Source of the DNA: Oopsacas minuta
Taxonomy: Eukaryota > Porifera > Hexactinellida > Lyssacinosida > Leucopsacidae
Assembly (NCBI GenBank): GCA_024704765.1
Contig: JAKMXF010000088.1
Span: forward strand, 558,001-622,000
DNA length: 64,000 nt
Reading direction: 5' to 3'
A model generated the notes under the pieces. The model saw only the letters and a list, made by a program, of their open reading frames with translations. It did no database searches and was not told the origin of the DNA. The position numbers and the translations under genes are program-made. Shown here in pieces: positions 10,138-19,500 of this stretch; position 1 is the first letter of the stretch; the number at the start of each line of letters is the position of its first letter.

Positions 10138-12078
10138 TTACAGAAAAAACATTATAATTACGGAAATAATTAGAAATAATACGATAAGCCCACCAGATGT
10201 TAAAATGAATATATTCTTTGTCTCAATTTCCAAATTTAGAACATTTTCAAATATGTTAGAGACCTCGAAAAGCTTCTCTAATTTCTCATTTTTCGTATTT
10301 ATTTCAGTTTGGAATTTGCATTTCATATAGTCGAGCCCCTCGTTAACCCCCTTTTCATAGTTGGTCTCCACTGCCTTGTATGTGTATTGTCCTAGAGTGG
10401 GGCTGGCCGGCCATCTGTCATTGTCTCCCGAGCTAACAACCGAATCCGAATTTTGGCATGTAAAACTAATTGCTCCTGAAACAGGAATGCTCGTAGGTCT
10501 GTGTAGCGTTTTAACCATTTCTATGAAATTAATTAGAATTTCCTTTTCATCTGAGTGTGTAGTTTCATGTAGAATGGCGCCGAATTGTTGTGAAAGCTGC
10601 ATCAGCTGATCGATACGCTCAAACAATGATTTAGTAATGTCTTCAACAAGTATAATATCCTCTGTTGACATTTTGCGACGTCTATTGGAATTAATTTTGC
10701 TTAAGAGATCATTTATTTCCGAGGATATTTGTTTGCGTGTCCCGAAAACAAGGGATTGGAGACTATTTTTCCTTCCTTTACTGGTGAAAGAATTTGTGGA
10801 ATAGTTTAATTTTATGATATTAACCTGACTTTCCAAATTGGCGAAATCGCTTTTCACTACTTTCCCTTCTATTAAGGCCTCTGTAACATTAAAACCCAAT
10901 GAATCCTCGTCTTCGCTAAAACCCCCGTGTTTGCTGCTTGTTGGATTACACATAGTTTTAGATCGTTGTAGTCTATGTTGTCTGGGTGATTCTAAAGTTA
11001 TTTGGTCTTTCATACTTCCCTCGTTTTGTACACTTATTGACTGAACTGATAAAGTTTCTATGCTATCACTTGGGAGTGAGAACACATCTGAAGAAGTGTT
11101 AGGACTGAGTTTAAGAGTGTCATCAGGTTTTGTGTCGGATTGTTCGCTTTTTCCTGGAGAGCTCACGGGCTCTTCTCGTGTCTCATCGAATGAAGTTTCT
11201 TTAGCCCTTTCAATTGGATTTTTAATTTTGGTTTTGATTTTTCGCTCGAGGAGGTTTGTTGGACATGAGTGCTTCTTGTCTTTTAGGAAACTCGGTCGTC
11301 TCGTCATTTCCTCTCTCACTTCCTCTGGAACCGGTGCTTGCATTAGCTCGTCATAATCCGTGTAAAGGTGGAAATCTTCCAAACTTATTCCTGTTTCAGA
11401 AACCCGTCCCGAATTGCTCTCAAGACCGGAATCCTTATCATCCGCATCCGATTCTCCGGTATCCACCTCTTGACATTCTGTCTGTGTGGATTTACACTCG
11501 CTCGTTGCAATTGAGATGTAATTTAATTTTCGCTCAAATTCCATCAATCCAGTTTTACACACTCCACATTGTGTGTTCATTAAGCTCATCATGGAATATA
11601 TTTGCGACAGTGAGCCCTGTAACTTTTCCTGCTGGACTTGTCCTTGTGAAATAGCTCGTATTTGGTTCATCGCTGCGTTGGTGCACGTTCGTATTGTATC
11701 AATGTTAGACACGACCCAGTTTAAGCTGTCAATCCCCCCTTTACCCTCCGAGGAGATAATTTCTTCCTCCTCCGTCGATCCGTAAGATACAAATGAGCTT
11801 TGTCTAGTGAGAAATTCTAGCGTCGTGTCAGGAACCGGGCTAACTCTATTACTATTGTCCATGTAAGGAATTTGGAGATTATTTTGACTATCTTTTGTCT
11901 CTCGAAATGCCTCAATGAGTTTTTCAGAGAGGGCTGTTTGATGTGCTACAACGTTTGTCAATTGCTGACAGAGATCTGTGAACGAATCGATCGGCTTGGT
12001 ACGCATTAGCGGTATTTTCCGCGGCTGTTTGGAGTTCGTTAATACACTGCGAACATCGTGAGCCACTAGTTCAGACAT
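10138..12078 (-). CDS. Tail-anchored coiled-coil protein, family not recognised
   Basis: An intronless 646-residue frame. It has a short N-terminal helix region with LTNVVAHQTALSEKLIEAF, a conserved-looking segment around residues 125-205 (NIDTIRTCTNAAMNQIRAI, QCGVCKTGLMEFERK), a long Ser/Glu/Lys-rich low-complexity middle, a helical region near residues 440-530 (SEINDLLSKINSNRRRKM, ILVEDITKSLFERIDQLM) and a single hydrophobic C-terminal segment (LTSGGLIVLFLIISVIIMFFL) that ends the protein. This is the layout of a tail-anchored ER or outer-mitochondrial-membrane protein. A relation to IRAG/LRMP-type tail-anchored proteins crossed my mind, but I see no diagnostic motif. It lacks the proline-rich KASH ending. 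Codon use and length argue for a real gene. Confidence 0.75.
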   Translation of the reverse strand: MSELVAHDVRSVLTNSKQPRKIPLMRTKPIDSFTDLCQQLTNVVAHQTALSEKLIEAFRETKDSQNNLQIPYMDNSNRVSPVPDTTLEFLTRQSSFVSYGSTEEEEIISSEGKGGIDSLNWVVSNIDTIRTCTNAAMNQIRAISQGQVQQEKLQGSLSQIYSMMSLMNTQCGVCKTGLMEFERKLNYISIATSECKSTQTECQEVDTGESDADDKDSGLESNSGRVSETGISLEDFHLYTDYDELMQAPVPEEVREEMTRRPSFLKDKKHSCPTNLLERKIKTKIKNPIERAKETSFDETREEPVSSPGKSEQSDTKPDDTLKLSPNTSSDVFSLPSDSIETLSVQSISVQNEGSMKDQITLESPRQHRLQRSKTMCNPTSSKHGGFSEDEDSLGFNVTEALIEGKVVKSDFANLESQVNIIKLNYSTNSFTSKGRKNSLQSLVFGTRKQISSEINDLLSKINSNRRRKMSTEDIILVEDITKSLFERIDQLMQLSQQFGAILHETTHSDEKEILINFIEMVKTLHRPTSIPVSGAISFTCQNSDSVVSSGDNDRWPASPTLGQYTYKAVETNYEKGVNEGLDYMKCKFQTEINTKNEKLEKLFEVSNIFENVLNLEIETKNIFILTSGGLIVLFLIISVIIMFFL

Positions 12079-12291
12079 TTCTAAGGACTTTAGTTTAGAA
12101 AATAAGCTAATTTAGTGTATTTATAGATAGAGCTTATGAAATAATTCCCTATTTGCTCTAATTCAATTCTGTGTGTTTGTATAACAGTAAGTTTAGTGAT
12201 GTATTATGACTATGGAATCTATACAGGTCGATTTTACAACTCATTAATTAATACTCTCTTTGAAATCAATATTTTACCACTGATAATGAAA

Positions 12292-12417
12292 GACACGCCT
12301 TATTTGTAGTCTGACACGCCTTGTTTGTAGTCTGACACGCCTTGTTTGTAGTCTGACACGCCTTATTTGTAGTCTGACACGCCTTATTTGTAGTCTGACA
12401 CGCCTTATTTGTAGCCT
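12292..12417. repeat. 21-bp tandem minisatellite, six copies
   Basis: Unit GACACGCCTTATTTGTAGTCT (one extra base beyond twenty) repeats head to tail six times with single A/G differences, then decays in a seventh partial unit. It lies about 210 bases upstream of the tail-anchored protein's start codon. Confidence 0.95.
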
Positions 12418-13640
12418 GACACATATTATTGGGAGTGTTTATGGGTCAATCTGATAGAGGATTAATTTAGATGAATGCTGCTCTCGTTTATGGCAATTAC
12501 TATGAAAAATGTCAGAGTTTCATTCACGATTCGCTCTCACTCTTTACTATTAAGTGTTATGTATAAATTCATACATTCTTGGTCCTAGCGCTTATCATTT
12601 TCGTGGCCATTTTTGGTAAAAAAACTCGATTTTTGAATATACGAAATCAGAAGAAATAATTATTTTCTACTTGCAAAACCTCCCTAACTGATAGTCAATA
12701 ATATCTACCGTCTACATCAGCAGACTCTATTGTCTGGGATTTTGCGCGCGCGCAGTTGTAGGTATTTTATCCTATGATTACAGCAAGTGAATCTGTATTG
12801 ATATGATAACTTAATTCCTACACAAACCTACATTATGTAATTACCTTACAGTTGCAAAATTATTGATATGGTTGTTAAAGTATATACACATGTGTGAACG
12901 AATCTTTCTGGCAATTTTGTTATATCATTTCCGCTCTTAAACACTTTTGTGGAGGAGGCTATGACTGTATACAAAACACAATTTGCGGAGTCGAGTTTAT
13001 AGAACTTTGGGGGCAAAGCTGTCGCCCTTGAAAGATAGTTCACTCATCAAATGTTAAAACTACTTGTCTTTACATTTATCCGTTTAACAATCCTCTTCAC
13101 AGAGCGTCCGTTTTGGAAGTTTCAGTACAACCTCATAATTAACTAACATTCTATTATTAGTTTGCCCAGCTGTCAATTTGGTTAACATAACCACGCATAT
13201 ACAGAATTAATATAATTAATACCACTTGTTAGAGATTAATTGTTAGACACATAAGCAATCTAGTAATGTGTCATTATTATCTGTAGTTTGTTATTATTAT
13301 TTCTAAGAATTGCTATATACTATGGATATGTTATAAACAGACACGCTTCGCCGTTCGAAAACAAAAGATCCTTTAAAAATTGGTGTTACTGTCAACTCCA
13401 GTTAAATCGAACTCAAGGGAACGCATAATTATTTCTATTTAATCGATGGAATTTTTGTTACGAATTTTTGTATTTGATGTATCCAGTGTTCGATGTATTG
13501 GGAGTTGACTGTATTTAGTTGATATGAGTTTAATTACATAAATATTAGGTAAATATGAACTAAAATACAGTTAAGTACACAAGCACACACTAAATCTATC
13601 ACACACTAGATCTGTCATGCACTAAATCTATCACACAACA
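12418..13640. other. Intergenic spacer
   Basis: AT-rich, without a convincing gene. It includes a short GCGCGCGCGC run at about 12744 and the MITE at 13389-13511. A 65-codon open frame at 12846-13043 on the minus strand has no family features. Confidence 0.6.
13389..13511. repeat. Tigger-like MITE (family A)
   Basis: Ends TGTCAACTCCAGTTAAATCG and inverted GGGAGTTGACTG. Lies just downstream of the polyamine oxidase stop codon. Confidence 0.85.
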
Positions 13641-15164
13641 TCAAAACAACAAAACAAATATTACAACAAACATCACTAGTAACAAATTAGCAACTACGCT
13701 AACACCAATTGATATACTCTCAAGTACAGCTTCTGCGGAATCTCTACCTGCGAAATATGCACCGTGTACAAACCCGTTATATTGCATACTAGTAGCTTCC
13801 CCACTGAAGTATACCCTGCCAACTGGTGCCGCTAGGTCTATGAATGTCTGGTTGGTGACCCCTAAGGGAATGTTGGAGTATGATCCAAGGAAATATGGGT
13901 CTGTATACCATGTGGATTGTATAAATGCCGTTGGTTCAGTCACGTTGCTACCGTAGATACTGCGTAGAACCTGAACCAATTCATTGATAGTTTCATTTTC
14001 GTTTTGTAGTAATAGTCTAGTTGCAATTTCCCCTGTTGTAGTAATTTGCAGGACATTATTACCATCTGGCAAAAACAAATTTTCAGACAGAAATAGCGGG
14101 AAATAACCTCTGACGTCACTTACATAGCCAATAAACTCGACATCATCCCAGAAAACTGTGGGAAATTCAGCATACATTTTAAGGTAATGAGCCATTGAGA
14201 ACATGTTAATAACATCGAGTTTCCATTCAGGCAAATCTGGCTCGAATTTCATGTTTATTTCTTCCGATTGCAACACTCCAATACTGAAGGTTATAATAGC
14301 ATATGAAGCGCAGTACTCCTTCATAACACCGTCCCTATACGTTTCAACACAAACGCAATCGTCGCTCCATTTTATAATATTTACCTTTGTTTCTAAAAGC
14401 AACCGCGAGTTGTTGATACCTAATATCCCATCAGCGATGCACTCAACTAGTTTAGCATATCCTGATTGATCGGAGATCAGGAAATCCTCAGTATTACTTG
14501 CATTGCCAAAGTCAGTGTAAGTTGACAGAGGCTGGGAATGAAATAACGATGTATTATCCGGCGGTTCTGCAAAGCAGAAATCGAAACAAAACCAATCCAA
14601 GAACGCATCTTCATTAGAATCAACAGTCCAGTTACTTTGCAACAGAGCTTCTCTCACGGTTATATCGGTCTGACCATCTGCTTGTCTCGCTGTACTAATA
14701 TATTCTACATTTTCGTAAGCATCGGCTATTCCATCATAATCTAAGAGATCTGAGACTTGCAATCCAGTACTGTCGTACTCGATTATGGAATCAAAATCTG
14801 AGAAATTGCCTTGTATACCTCCACAACGTTGAGCTAATTCGTATAGGGGATGCGCCTCAGGGTCGTCTGGATCGACCCCCTGGATCCAATTGGCACCCAA
14901 TTCAACCTTAGCACCCCCGGGACGGATTTCAGAATGGAAAATACGGCCTCCGATCTGTGGCTTCGCTTCTATGATAAGAAAATCGGTCATTCCCTCATCG
15001 AATAATGTCCTAGCAGCATTTATGCCTGCCATTCCTGCACCTAGAATCAACACTTCAGCGTCAAGCTCTCCACATTCAGGTAGCGAACTAACCGCTTGCA
15101 AAGTGGCTAGTAAAATTATTAGGAAATTCATGATTAGCTTCATGGTGTTTGTTAGACATCCCAT
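13641..15164 (-). CDS. Secreted or membrane-anchored flavin polyamine oxidase
   Basis: Intronless, 507 residues (about 500 if the second ATG at 15143, MKLIMNFLIILL, is used). A signal peptide ending near AVSSLPECG precedes the FAD dinucleotide-binding motif (VLILGAGMAGINAA, then IIEAKPQIGGR) and GANWIQGVDPDD. The C-terminal FAD block is GRVYFSGEATSMQYNGFVHGAY. Extracellular polyamine oxidases oxidise spermine or spermidine to an aldehyde, a shorter amine and hydrogen peroxide. The order and wording (FAEPPDNTSL, STYTDFG, SDQSGYAKLV, SIGVLQS) resemble plant-type apoplastic oxidases more than vertebrate SMOX/PAOX. A final hydrophobic stretch (VVANLLLVMFVVIFVLLF) may be a C-terminal anchor or GPI signal. 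Substrate is inferred. A 19-bp tandem repeat adjoins the start. Confidence 0.9.
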   Translation of the reverse strand: MGCLTNTMKLIMNFLIILLATLQAVSSLPECGELDAEVLILGAGMAGINAARTLFDEGMTDFLIIEAKPQIGGRIFHSEIRPGGAKVELGANWIQGVDPDDPEAHPLYELAQRCGGIQGNFSDFDSIIEYDSTGLQVSDLLDYDGIADAYENVEYISTARQADGQTDITVREALLQSNWTVDSNEDAFLDWFCFDFCFAEPPDNTSLFHSQPLSTYTDFGNASNTEDFLISDQSGYAKLVECIADGILGINNSRLLLETKVNIIKWSDDCVCVETYRDGVMKEYCASYAIITFSIGVLQSEEINMKFEPDLPEWKLDVINMFSMAHYLKMYAEFPTVFWDDVEFIGYVSDVRGYFPLFLSENLFLPDGNNVLQITTTGEIATRLLLQNENETINELVQVLRSIYGSNVTEPTAFIQSTWYTDPYFLGSYSNIPLGVTNQTFIDLAAPVGRVYFSGEATSMQYNGFVHGAYFAGRDSAEAVLESISIGVSVVANLLLVMFVVIFVLLF

Positions 15165-15237
15165 AATATCTGGTATAGCCTATTATATTTGGTATAGCCT
15201 ATTATATTTGGTATAGCCTATTATATTTGGTATAGCT
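15163..15237. repeat. 19-bp tandem repeat at polyamine oxidase 5' end
   Basis: Unit TATTATATTTGGTATAGCC in about four copies (the first diverged), beginning at the first in-frame ATG of the oxidase and running upstream, so it lies in the 5' leader or promoter. Confidence 0.93.
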
Positions 15238-15373
15238 TACCACAGTAATGCCGAATCACTAGTTTGACCTGAGATGAGGTAAGTGTTTATATTTTGATGC
15301 AAATTCTTTAAACCTTTATTAAACACTTATGTGTCTCATATTACAACAAATCGTATAAATGTACTAATCAAAC

Positions 15374-15838
15374 GGGGGCGTTGCTTTAGTTAGAATTTTC
15401 TGAATTGTAACAAGTTAGAGTCAACTTTTAGTTTATTGCAACAAGTTCGAATCGAATTCAGTCTTTTTATTGTAGTAATTATAAACCCGTACCATTGGGA
15501 GGGGATTAGGGATTTAGTTCACTACCTTATGGATCTGGGAGTTTTCATTTTTACTCGTTATTAAGCTACCTAGGGGCGGGGATGTGGACTTCATGGTAAT
15601 TTTGTGTTTGGATGAACATTTGTTGGACTAATTATTAGTAAAGTCTGCAGAATGGCGGTCATGGATTTTTTGTTTTTAAACTTGCGACAACAGGATGAAA
15701 ATCCATTCTGACTTGTGGCAACAGTCGGAAAATCGATTCGAACTTGTTGTAATAGACTAAAAATCGATTCGAACTAGCTACAATTCAGAAAATTCCAATT
15801 AATGACAACCTTAAAATTCTAACTAAAGCATGCACCTC
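15374..15838. mobile_element. 465-bp inverted-repeat transposon with 8-bp target duplication
   Basis: The ends share GCTTTAGTTAGAATTTT in inverted orientation, with further inverted blocks GAATTTTCTGAATTGTA inside. The direct repeat AATCAAAC flanks it exactly (15366-15373 and 15839-15846). An 8-bp duplication is typical of hAT and a few other superfamilies. No coding capacity; non-autonomous. Confidence 0.85.
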
Positions 15839-15846
15839 AATCAAAC

Positions 15847-16506
15847 ATTCTTACAATTCTTGGTGTTATTAGCTCCTTACAGACACAAATTGCATTAGTA
15901 TATTACTAGAAACTCGTATTATCTCTTCTTTATGTAACTTATAGAGATTTACTTCTACTTCATTCAATTGCCTACATATCTTGTCATATTATGTACTATT
16001 CTATAGTTTGTCAGTGCGACTTATTGGCCGCGTTTTACAAATTTATGAGCTTATCTTAGTATTTAAGATTACTCCACACTTATCAACCATTTCTGGCATA
16101 TGTTATTTGGTTTATCCCCTTCTGAAACTGAAACGAGGCTTAATTAAAAGAGTTTCCCCTAACATATGATGTGTTATACGAGTACCAATATGCATACCTA
16201 ACAAACTCTAAAATCAATTCACTGAATTTACAAGTTTTGAATCCATAATTAGCAATTTTCAGGCAATTATTCGGGAAAAACCGACAGAAAATTGCAAATA
16301 TCTCCCTGGATTTCTTGTAAAATCTCAGAAAGTATGCATGTGACGGGTCCTTCATAAACCCAAATTCGCCCCTAATAGCAATTATCTACCCTCTATTCTG
16401 TTCTGTTCGTGTTTGTTGGAGAATTGCGTGTTATATTCACCATTATTGCCACTTAACAGTTTCAAAAATTGTAATTAGAACTGTTTTTCATATAATTATT
16501 TGTACA
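15847..16506. other. Spacer upstream of Lgl
   Basis: AT-rich sequence with no supported gene. Two short open frames (15981-16169 plus, 16140-16355 minus) lack homology features. Presumably contains the Lgl promoter and leader. Confidence 0.5.
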
Positions 16507-19500
16507 ATGTTGAGTTTAGAAATGTTTAAAAAACTGAAACAAGCTCTCGCTAGTTCTGGGAGTGCGTCTCTCCTTGCCAGCAATCAGTTTGATGAATTAC
16601 AAAGCAAATTCTTATTACACAAGGTAAGTGAATAATTGCAGATTTGTGGATATTTTGGGATGGAATAAGGGGAATAACCTGAGATCCTCTATCTTTAGAT
16701 ATGTTACCCCCATTTTTCTTTAATCTGGTTGCTATATTATGAAATAAAGCGTATGCCGGTTATGAGAACACCCTTGGGAGTAGCTATACATGTGCTTATA
16801 ACCGGTATAAATATACAAGAGTATATGAGAGCATATTCTGTATGTATATTTTGATTCAAATACTCTTGTAGACAACTTTTCATGGATTTCCACCAAACCC
16901 TACTTGCTTCACTCATGATTCAATCTGGTCTCTTCTCTTTATTGGCACATCAACTGGACAAATATATATGTAAGCCCCTAGCAACTGATCAGGTCTTATG
17001 GCATGTTATTATATCCAATTAATCTATAGGTATGGTACACCTGGTCTGGAGATTAAGACAGAGCATCCCGATTATCCAATTAACTTCTCTTCGATCCAGT
17101 ATCTCTTCCCTCTCTCAGAACATGTAATACATTGTGTTCTATTTTGAATTATCTATACACTCAACTCCCGTTAGATCGAAGTAATTAACACGGCCCCTTG
17201 GGCTTCGATGTAACGGGTGTTGTATACACATATTTATGTTTACAAATTACAATCCTCATTAGATGCAGTTAGTATCTATCTGTGAGAACAATACACTCCA
17301 TGTATGGAGTATCTGTGATGAAGATAATAACGCTCAACTAATAGTACTGAATCAAAAAGAATTAATACAAGGAAGGTAAGGCCAAATCTTATTCATCTGC
17401 GGACCCCTATACCAATGTTAACACTCTCTGTGAACCCTCTTTCAGAGATTTTTGTATCATATTGGGCCCTGGGAACCGTGCACTACGTAATATTTAATAT
17501 CATTTTGTTTGTTGATAGAGGGAAGGAGATTACTGCATGTTGTATTCGGAGACACTGTGTGTATTTCGGCACAGGTGATGGAAGGCTATACGAAGTAGAA
17601 CTACAGTTCATGGGGATAACTCTAATAGAGTGAGTTTAGTGTTTATTTATTTGTATTTATTGAAACACATTCTGTTATTTGTTTGTTTGTTTATCTTTCA
17701 GTTGGGAAGAAGGAGAATCAACACCTATTGTTTCCCTTGAGATCTGTCCTACAGATAGGAATTTTGTGAGTTGTTCATCAACTTAACTTTGACAAAATGT
17801 GTTTACATATTTGTTGTTGTTTAGATGTTGTGTGGCTATAAGAATGGATTAGTTGCACTTAGAAATGTTAAACAAGGTATTTCAGTTTACAGTGTGCAAC
17901 GCAAGCAAATAGTAAGTTTATAATTTATTAACGAACCATGGATATGTTCCTATAAAAGTTTAAGCCAAATTTTATATACAATAGACTCCGCAGGGTCACT
18001 TCGGGAACAGGCAATTTAGACGCGATTAAGCATAGTCTACTGTTATGCATGGCCTAATACAGTGAAGCCTCCACGAACGGGGAGCATATTTCAGCGTCCC
18101 AGCACCCCGTATGGAGGTTACACTATACTGTTCTATTTATAGAAGGAGACCTGGGGTGCATGTAGTCTGACTGGTGTAACTTGGCAACATACAGGGGATG
18201 GATTCTTAGCCTGTTATTCTAACGGAGAGATTGCTTATTGGACAGTATCTAATAGAGGAACGCCTGATTATGTAAATACTTTCTTTGGTAAGTAAACATC
18301 TAACTGATAAACAAACAAACAAACAAACAAACAAACAAACAAACAATATCTGTGAATATTTAATGATGAAGAGAGGTAACATAATAAGTGAATCAATACT
18401 TAGTTTATAAGAAAGAATAAAGTATTATTAGTTAAGATTTGAGAACTGATCGATCTCTTCTATTTGTTCCTTTTCACACTGTTTCCATGATTCCAGTTCC
18501 TTAACTAATCTGTCTAGTTTGTTCCGCTTCTCATCAGCCTGAATTACTAATTCCTGTTTCCTCTCTTCCCTCATTCTCTCTGCTGAGAAGAGCTTTATCC
18601 TCATGCCTATAGCTCTTAGCTTTTCCTTTTCTACCAAGTTTCCCAATTTGTCGATCTTGTTAATAAATCCTGATATAACTGTCTGGAACTCTTCTACGCT
18701 ATCAAGGAAGCTCCTACACTCGTCTCTCAGTTTAGTACTGTCTCCTGTTACTTCTGGATTTACTACACAGAGTTTGTCTAATTCGTCGAAGAATATTTTT
18801 GGATTCTGTTTTTGCATTCTAAGTTTTGAACTGGAAATTTGATGAATGAATTATTTACAAAATATGATGGAACTTCGTTAATACGAATTTCCGTCCGAAT
18901 AATACTGTCTGTCGGAGGCCGTATTACTGATTATTATTATTATTATTATGCATTTTTCTGTAGAAAGTGAGTTTAACCTTGAGGCTATCACGAAGCCAAT
19001 ATGGACAAGGTAAGTCTACAATGTCTTGTAAATATATATATCGCTTCATACATACCTATACCCACCAATAGTATCCAGGGTGATAGTTTATATTAGCACA
19101 TTTAGGTAGGGGCCATTTATATTGATATCTTCACCAATTTCCCTCACGTTGTATGACAATGTATCACAGATTTCCTTGTTTAATATACGTGCAGCCAACT
19201 CCTATTATATCGAACACGGATATATCCAAATCCCCGCTTATATCAAAGTATGAAAGTATACAAATATGGTCCCAAACCGCCAAAGTAACATATTTTATCG
19301 GTTTTATCGAAGTGATTATCACGATCCCTTTGGCTTCGATACAACAGGAGTCGACTATATACATTTGTTCTCTCTCTCTAGTAGTGACATACTTGTATTC
19401 GGAGGTGGAATCCCAGAAGATCTAGCTACAAATCCCACTATAACATTAGCACGAGCACGAGAACCAGAAAAGCTAGAATTAACAAGCCCAATAGCATCAC

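Noticed and set aside
10138-12078. KASH-domain or LRMP/IRAG assignment for the tail-anchored protein
   Set aside because: No proline-rich C-terminal KASH peptide and no diagnostic IRAG motif; left unnamed.
18428-18817. Nested coiled-coil protein first considered as MIX23/CCDC58
   Set aside because: The [18 protein letters not shown] and KLRAIGMR segments and the ending match IFT20 along the full length, not MIX23.
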